The notes under the pieces: model-generated
The model's database searches: none
Told to the model about the DNA's origin: nothing
What the model saw: only the letters and a program-made list of their open reading frames with translations
In this document: positions 62,848 to 64,000 of the stretch, piece by piece
Layout of the letters: each line of letters begins with the position of its first letter
Position numbering within the stretch: position 1 is the first letter of the stretch
Source: CAZTTG01 sp964615935
GTDB taxonomy: Bacteria; Planctomycetota; UBA1135; GCA-002686595
DNA: 64,000 bases
Assembly: GCA_964615935.1 (NCBI GenBank)
Contig: CAZTTG010000030.1
Coordinates: forward strand, 1 to 64,000
Direction of reading: 5' to 3'
Made by a program: the position numbers and the translations under genes

Positions 62848-64000
62848 ATGGCCTGGATAGACACCCTCCTCAGGCGGCAGGTCGAGCTCGGCGCCTCCGA
62901 CCTCCACATGACCTCGGGCTCGGTGCCCCGCTTCCGCCTCCACGGCGACATCCTGCCGGTGGAGGGCTGCCCCGAGATCGCGCCCGAGCAGCTGCAGCGG
63001 ATCCTCTCGGAGATCGCTCCCGAGGCCAACGCCGAGGAGTACGAGCGGACCCACGACGCCGACTTCGCCTACGAGCTGGAGGGCGCGGGCCGCTTCCGCG
63101 TCAACCTCTTCGTGGACATGAGGGGCCCGGCGGCGGCCTTCCGCGCGATCCCCACCGACATCCTGACGGTCGAGGACCTGAACCTGCCGCGGGTGGTGAC
63201 CGAGCTGTGCGAGTTCTCCAAGGGTCTGGTGGTGGTCACCGGTCCCACCGGCAGCGGCAAGTCCACCACCCTGGCGGCCATGGTGGACCACATCAACCGC
63301 ACCCGCGCCGAGCACATCATCACGATCGAGGACCCGATCGAGTTCGTGCACCCCCCGAAGAGGTGCCTGGTGAACCAGCGCGAGGTTGGCCGGCACACGG
63401 ACAGCTTCAAGCGCGCCCTGCGCGCGGCCCTGCGCGAGGACCCCGACATCGTGATGATGGGCGAGATGCGCGACCTGGAGACGGTGGAGATCGCCATCGA
63501 GACGGCCGAGACCGGCCACCTGGTGTTCGGCACCCTGCACACCACCACGGCCGCCTCCACGGTGGACCGCCTGATCGACCAGTTCCCCTCGGGCCAGCAG
63601 GCCCAGATCCGCACCATGCTCTCCACCTCGCTCAAGGGGGTGATCGCCCAGACCCTGTGCCGCAAGAAGCCCGAGGGCCGGGTGGCGGCCCTGGAGATCC
63701 TGGTGGTGAACAGCGCCATCTCGGCGCAGATCCGCGAGGGCAAGACCTTCCAGATCACCTCCTCGATGCAGATGGGCGGCAAGCTGGGGATGCGCCTGCT
63801 GAACGACTCCCTGGTGGAGCTGGTGAGCGAGGGCCTGGTGGATCCCGCCGAGGCCCTGCTCAAGTCGGTCAACAAGGAGGACATGCGGGGCAAGCTCTCC
63901 CGGGTGGGCATCCACCTCGACCCGGACGCGCCCCGGGCCACGGTCGAGGCCCCCGCGGTCGCGGCCGAGGCGCCGACGCCCCTGAGCATGGCGACCGAGA
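62848..64000 (+). CDS. pilT: Type IV pilus retraction ATPase PilT-like, 3' end beyond window
   Basis: The frame opens at ATG 62848 and runs 384 codons to the end of the window without a stop, so it is partial. It is a GspE/PilT-type secretion ATPase: Walker A GPTGSGKST at 132-140, Asp box ITIEDPIEF, Walker B MMGEMRD and His box GHLVFGTLHT. The MMGEMRDLETVEIAIE and QQAQIRTMLSTSL parts are characteristic of PilT rather than PilB, as is the short N-terminal domain. PilT retracts type IV pili for twitching motility. The tail after about 360 is Pro/Ala-rich. It is divergent from the PEBP gene. Confidence 0.9.
   Translation, partial: MAWIDTLLRRQVELGASDLHMTSGSVPRFRLHGDILPVEGCPEIAPEQLQRILSEIAPEANAEEYERTHDADFAYELEGAGRFRVNLFVDMRGPAAAFRAIPTDILTVEDLNLPRVVTELCEFSKGLVVVTGPTGSGKSTTLAAMVDHINRTRAEHIITIEDPIEFVHPPKRCLVNQREVGRHTDSFKRALRAALREDPDIVMMGEMRDLETVEIAIETAETGHLVFGTLHTTTAASTVDRLIDQFPSGQQAQIRTMLSTSLKGVIAQTLCRKKPEGRVAALEILVVNSAISAQIREGKTFQITSSMQMGGKLGMRLLNDSLVELVSEGLVDPAEALLKSVNKEDMRGKLSRVGIHLDPDAPRATVEAPAVAAEAPTPLSMATE

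Overview
The window is a high-GC (about 70%) bacterial chromosome segment. It most resembles a Planctomycetota genome. The evidence is the mix of gene families: DUF1080 domains, Tat-exported Gfo/Idh/MocA and sugar-isomerase proteins, DUF6807/PmoA, two sulfatase-fold enzymes, FG-GAP and propeller secreted proteins, a propeller-type hybrid histidine kinase, and an NrtR-nadE pair. This assignment is an inference from gene content; no rRNA gene or other decisive marker is present. No tRNA, rRNA, CRISPR array, insertion sequence or prophage was seen.

Layout. 1-254 is G-rich low-complexity sequence with a 37-base poly-G run. 255-7055 is a plus-strand housekeeping block: rnhC, dapF, an M48 membrane protease, gyrA and yqeY. 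7059-19465 holds secreted and envelope proteins: a sulfatase-fold protein with Thr at the nucleophile position, a WD40 protein, an FG-GAP/TPR protein, a PAP2 phosphatase joined to a truncated S41-like gene, a cupin, a glycoside-hydrolase-like protein and two zinc-ribbon membrane proteins. 19469-23479 encodes a propeller hybrid histidine kinase.

23539-31538 is a tightly overlapping minus-strand operon. It runs from a membrane-anchored thioredoxin-like protein through an FtsX/LolD-type ABC pair, a solute-binding protein with two fused binding domains, ModB- and ModC-like subunits and an M55 aminopeptidase to an SGNH hydrolase. 31624-37697 has a HEAT-repeat protein and a secreted protein separated from a PI3K-like kinase ORF by one in-frame amber codon. 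37770-42299 contains nrtR, nadE, nagB and an Nramp-like transporter. 42379-43614 is a Fic gene with its own lower-GC promoter/operator region.

43640-59159 is an accessory catabolic region typical of polysaccharide-degrading planctomycetes: old yellow enzyme, sulfatase, Gfo/Idh/MocA oxidoreductase, DUF6807 protein, bicupin, triple-DUF1080 protein, a lamin-tail/thrombospondin-type secreted protein, two TIM-barrel isomerases and a PHP-type hydrolase. Between the bicupin and DUF1080 genes lies an array of perfect hairpins; read on the minus strand, three have GGA in the loop. 59328-64000 holds an HDOD protein, a seven-blade propeller protein, a YbhB/PEBP lipoprotein and the 5' part of pilT, which runs off the window.

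The most notable observations are the amber-separated kinase pair, the GGA-loop hairpin array, the eight-gene coupled ABC operon with its tandem binding protein, the duplicated operator over the Fic promoter, and the S41/PAP2 chimeric junction.
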